From positions 1-64,000 of the forward strand of contig JAUSNQ010000087.1 in the NCBI GenBank assembly GCA_030655595.1: a stretch of DNA of 64,000 nt, given 5' to 3'. This stretch comes from Paludibacter sp. GTDB taxonomy: Bacteria > Bacteroidota > Bacteroidia > Bacteroidales > Paludibacteraceae. Shown in pieces: positions 62,021 through 64,000 of this stretch; position 1 is the first letter of the stretch, and each line of letters opens with the position of its first letter. The position numbers were made by a program, and so were the translations under genes. The notes under the pieces were generated by a model. That model was not told the origin of the DNA, did no database searches, and was given only the letters and a program-made list of their open reading frames with translations.

Positions 62021-63586
62021 TTATTTAATTGCTGCAGCAGCCCGACTCCACCAAACCGGTGATCTCATATTATCATCACCTCCGTAATTCGCTTTTAATC
62101 TCTCCACAGCCGCATTGTAATTTTCAGGATTTGTTTTTGCGGTGTTAATTGGATATTCGAAGCGGGTGGGCAATATATGCTCATTAAAGGTGCCGTAACC
62201 GATGTTTAATTTTGGATATCCGGTTCGCCGATAGTCGTGCCAGGCCTCATAACCTACCCAAAACATGGCAATGTATTTTTGATTGAGTATGTTTTCAATT
62301 GTGCCGTCGTAGGGTGCATAATTATCTATAAAGTTGGTAATTGCCTCATCAGTTATTCCTGCTTTATTTGGATCAATACCTACCCAATATCGAATTGAAG
62401 TAGTGATTGCATTTCTGTAATAATCTGAAGCGGTCAAATCCCCACCTGGTATCACTCCAAGTTTAGTAGCTTCACACAGGATAAACAACACTTCATCGTA
62501 TTTCATAAGAGCGTAAGGAGATGTATAATTCCCTAAAACACTCTTGTTAAGCCTGGCAGAGTTACTAGCATCTGTATCCTGAGAACCTTTACCGCTTGCT
62601 ACGCCATTCCATGCTCCACCACGTTGCACAAAGTAAGTAGAGATACGTGGGTCATTTTGGTCGTCCATCATACTTACAATTTGCTCAGCAGCATTTCTTC
62701 CGTTGAACGCACCTTCTGTTTGATCTCCAAATCCGTTTATAAAAGGCGTGATTCCCGAATAATTAAGGGATGCATTATCATCATTGCTGGTGAAAATTGG
62801 ATATTTAATTGGATTGTTCAGTATCTCATTAATCTTTTCAAAGACGGTCAACTCATCTGAACCATCAGCTGAGAATGTCATTTTTACGTCATTCCGGTTA
62901 CTTAACCTCATCAATAATCTAAGATAAAGTGAGTTATTAAACTTTTTCCATTTAGTAATATCACCGCCATAGATTAAATCTTTCGAAGGAGATTTGATGG
63001 ATTGCCCCACATCAAATAACGCATTGGCCTTTTCAAGTGTAGCAAAAAGTTGTTTATACACATCTTCCTGGGCATCAAACTTCGGAAAAAGATTGGTTTC
63101 TTCCACATAATTATTGTCTTCATCATAATAGGGAAGACTTTTGAAAGCTTCGCTACAAGGGATATCACCAAATATATCCGTTGCGTTTGACATAAACAGC
63201 GTTCTCAAAGTAAGCGCCATAGCCTCTGTGTTGATGTCTTTTTTACCGTCCAGCCTGGCCAACTGCCTCATGTGATCGGCATTTGCAGCCCACACATACA
63301 AGCTGTTCCAGGTGCTTGCCATGATGGAATTCCCGATTACATATCGATGGTAAGCATTGTTGGAAGTTCCTGAAACTGTATATTGTATCAGTTCACCGGT
63401 AAAAAGCCAGGTACGGTAACGCATACCATCTGCACCTGAGAATATAGTTTCTTCCAATAAATTGACAGGTGACAACTCCCAATACTTGGGAACATTCGGG
63501 TTTTCGTTAATTTCTTCGAAATCGGAAGAGCAAGATAGTTGATTGGCGACAATCAATACAAGCATAATATAATTAAGATACTTCAT
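62021..63586 (-). CDS. SusD-like lipoprotein (SusD-like 2 subfamily)
   Basis: A 521-residue SusD homolog. Cys19 in ANQLSCSSDFEEINENPN is the lipidation site, and this start is typical of the SusD-like_2 group. Signature helices include SNATDIFGDIPCSEAF and YEAWHDYRRTGYPKL, and it ends in SPVWWSRAAAAIK. It lies 13 bp after the SusC gene and belongs to the operon reaching down to 51270. Members of this subfamily often accompany loci without classical glycosidases, and none is seen here. Confidence 0.93.
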   Translation of the reverse strand: MKYLNYIMLVLIVANQLSCSSDFEEINENPNVPKYWELSPVNLLEETIFSGADGMRYRTWLFTGELIQYTVSGTSNNAYHRYVIGNSIMASTWNSLYVWAANADHMRQLARLDGKKDINTEAMALTLRTLFMSNATDIFGDIPCSEAFKSLPYYDEDNNYVEETNLFPKFDAQEDVYKQLFATLEKANALFDVGQSIKSPSKDLIYGGDITKWKKFNNSLYLRLLMRLSNRNDVKMTFSADGSDELTVFEKINEILNNPIKYPIFTSNDDNASLNYSGITPFINGFGDQTEGAFNGRNAAEQIVSMMDDQNDPRISTYFVQRGGAWNGVASGKGSQDTDASNSARLNKSVLGNYTSPYALMKYDEVLFILCEATKLGVIPGGDLTASDYYRNAITTSIRYWVGIDPNKAGITDEAITNFIDNYAPYDGTIENILNQKYIAMFWVGYEAWHDYRRTGYPKLNIGYGTFNEHILPTRFEYPINTAKTNPENYNAAVERLKANYGGDDNMRSPVWWSRAAAAIK

Positions 63587-63599
63587 TGTTTAGATGTTT

Positions 63600-64000
63600 T
63601 TAGAATGATACTCTAAGATTAAAACCATACGTGCGTGTCATCGGATAACCTCCGGTTTCAACACCTCTGTTTAGGGAACCACCACCGAAAGAAGCCACTT
63701 CGGGGTCGTATTGAGGCCAATCTGTTATAGAAAACAAATTGGTAGCATACACACCAAGGAAAGCACTTTGAAGAAAACCTATTTGCTTTAAGACTTTACT
63801 TGAAAGTTTGTAATCTAACCGGCACTCTTTCATTTTAAGGTAACTGGTACTAAACGTGTTCTGTTCTACGTTGTTTCTGTTCCAAACTACCGTATTATAA
63901 TAATCAACAATATCTGTTGTGATTTTTGTATTTTCAGAGAAAGTCCCATCTGGATTGAGATTAACTCCTTCGTGAATCAAACCATCATATCGACCTTCCA
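63600..64000 (-). CDS. SusC-like TonB-dependent transporter (C-terminal part only)
   Basis: The reading frame is open to the right edge, so the gene start lies outside the window. The visible 133 residues contain GRYDGLIHEGVN, KMKECRLDYKLSSKVL and the end YGFNLRVSF with a terminal Phe, which is the hallmark of SusC barrels. It would be the first gene of the operon 51270-64000. Whether it carries an STN domain cannot be seen. Confidence 0.9.
   Translation of the reverse strand, partial: EGRYDGLIHEGVNLNPDGTFSENTKITTDIVDYYNTVVWNRNNVEQNTFSTSYLKMKECRLDYKLSSKVLKQIGFLQSAFLGVYATNLFSITDWPQYDPEVASFGGGSLNRGVETGGYPMTRTYGFNLRVSF

Noticed and set aside
1..64000. Sulfatases, looked for because agarase-like and GH110-like enzymes often act on sulfated algal glycans
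   Set aside because: No protein with a C/SxPxR sulfatase motif is present in any of the identified genes.

Overview
The window comes from a low-GC Bacteroidota chromosome, most likely Bacteroidales outside Bacteroides proper. The reasons are three SusC/SusD-type pairs, a hybrid two-component sensor (HTCS), a FecI/FecR-type pair, BACON and DUF5689 lipoproteins, TAnnTTTG-type -7 boxes, and at least eight proteins with a type IX secretion (T9SS) C-terminal sorting domain. Almost everything is on the minus strand. No tRNA, rRNA, insertion sequence, integrase or CRISPR array was found.

Layout in left-to-right coordinates (minus-strand transcription runs right to left). (1) 1-7031: an unrecognised large exported protein cut by the left edge, a GH95 alpha-L-fucosidase, and a divergent GH3 enzyme. 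(2) 7079-25745: a long SusC/SusD operon. Instead of ordinary glycosidases it carries three phosphodiester-glycosidase (NAGPA/DUF2233) domains, an alkaline phosphatase, two SGNH esterases and four paralogous surface beta-helix modules. Its SusC has an STN signalling domain. (3) 25746-29463: a remnant of a lost gene end, then two T9SS beta-helix paralogs. (4) 29666-43270: a conventional PUL of SusC, SusD, two beta-helix glycosidase-like enzymes, an agarase-like GH-A enzyme and a GH3. Next to it is the HTCS regulator (43481-47518). (5) 47757-49422: ECF sigma factor and anti-sigma factor. (6) 49566-51137: glpD with its own terminator. (7) 51270-64000: a second phosphoester-flavoured SusC/SusD operon with two calcineurin-like phosphoesterases and large surface lipoproteins.

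Reading of the whole. Region 2 looks like a locus for capturing and dismantling phosphate-bridged glycans. Esterases would remove acyl groups, NAGPA-type enzymes would cut sugar-phosphate diesters, and alkaline phosphatase would free phosphate. Region 7 may do a related job through metallophosphoesterases, and GlpD could absorb glycerol 3-phosphate. This is inferred from domain content only. The STN domain on the region-2 SusC and the FecI/FecR pair suggest trans-envelope control.

The HTCS probably controls region 4 and the beta-helix pair of region 3. Both have the same tandem operator-like repeat (ATTTTGTTCA twice, 22 bp apart) at the same distance from a -7 box. Other points of interest are a beta-helix/NAGPA gene fusion beside unfused versions of the same two parts, a 550-residue surface module present once alone and once fused to a phosphoesterase, and strong hairpins just after several stop codons inside the long operons.
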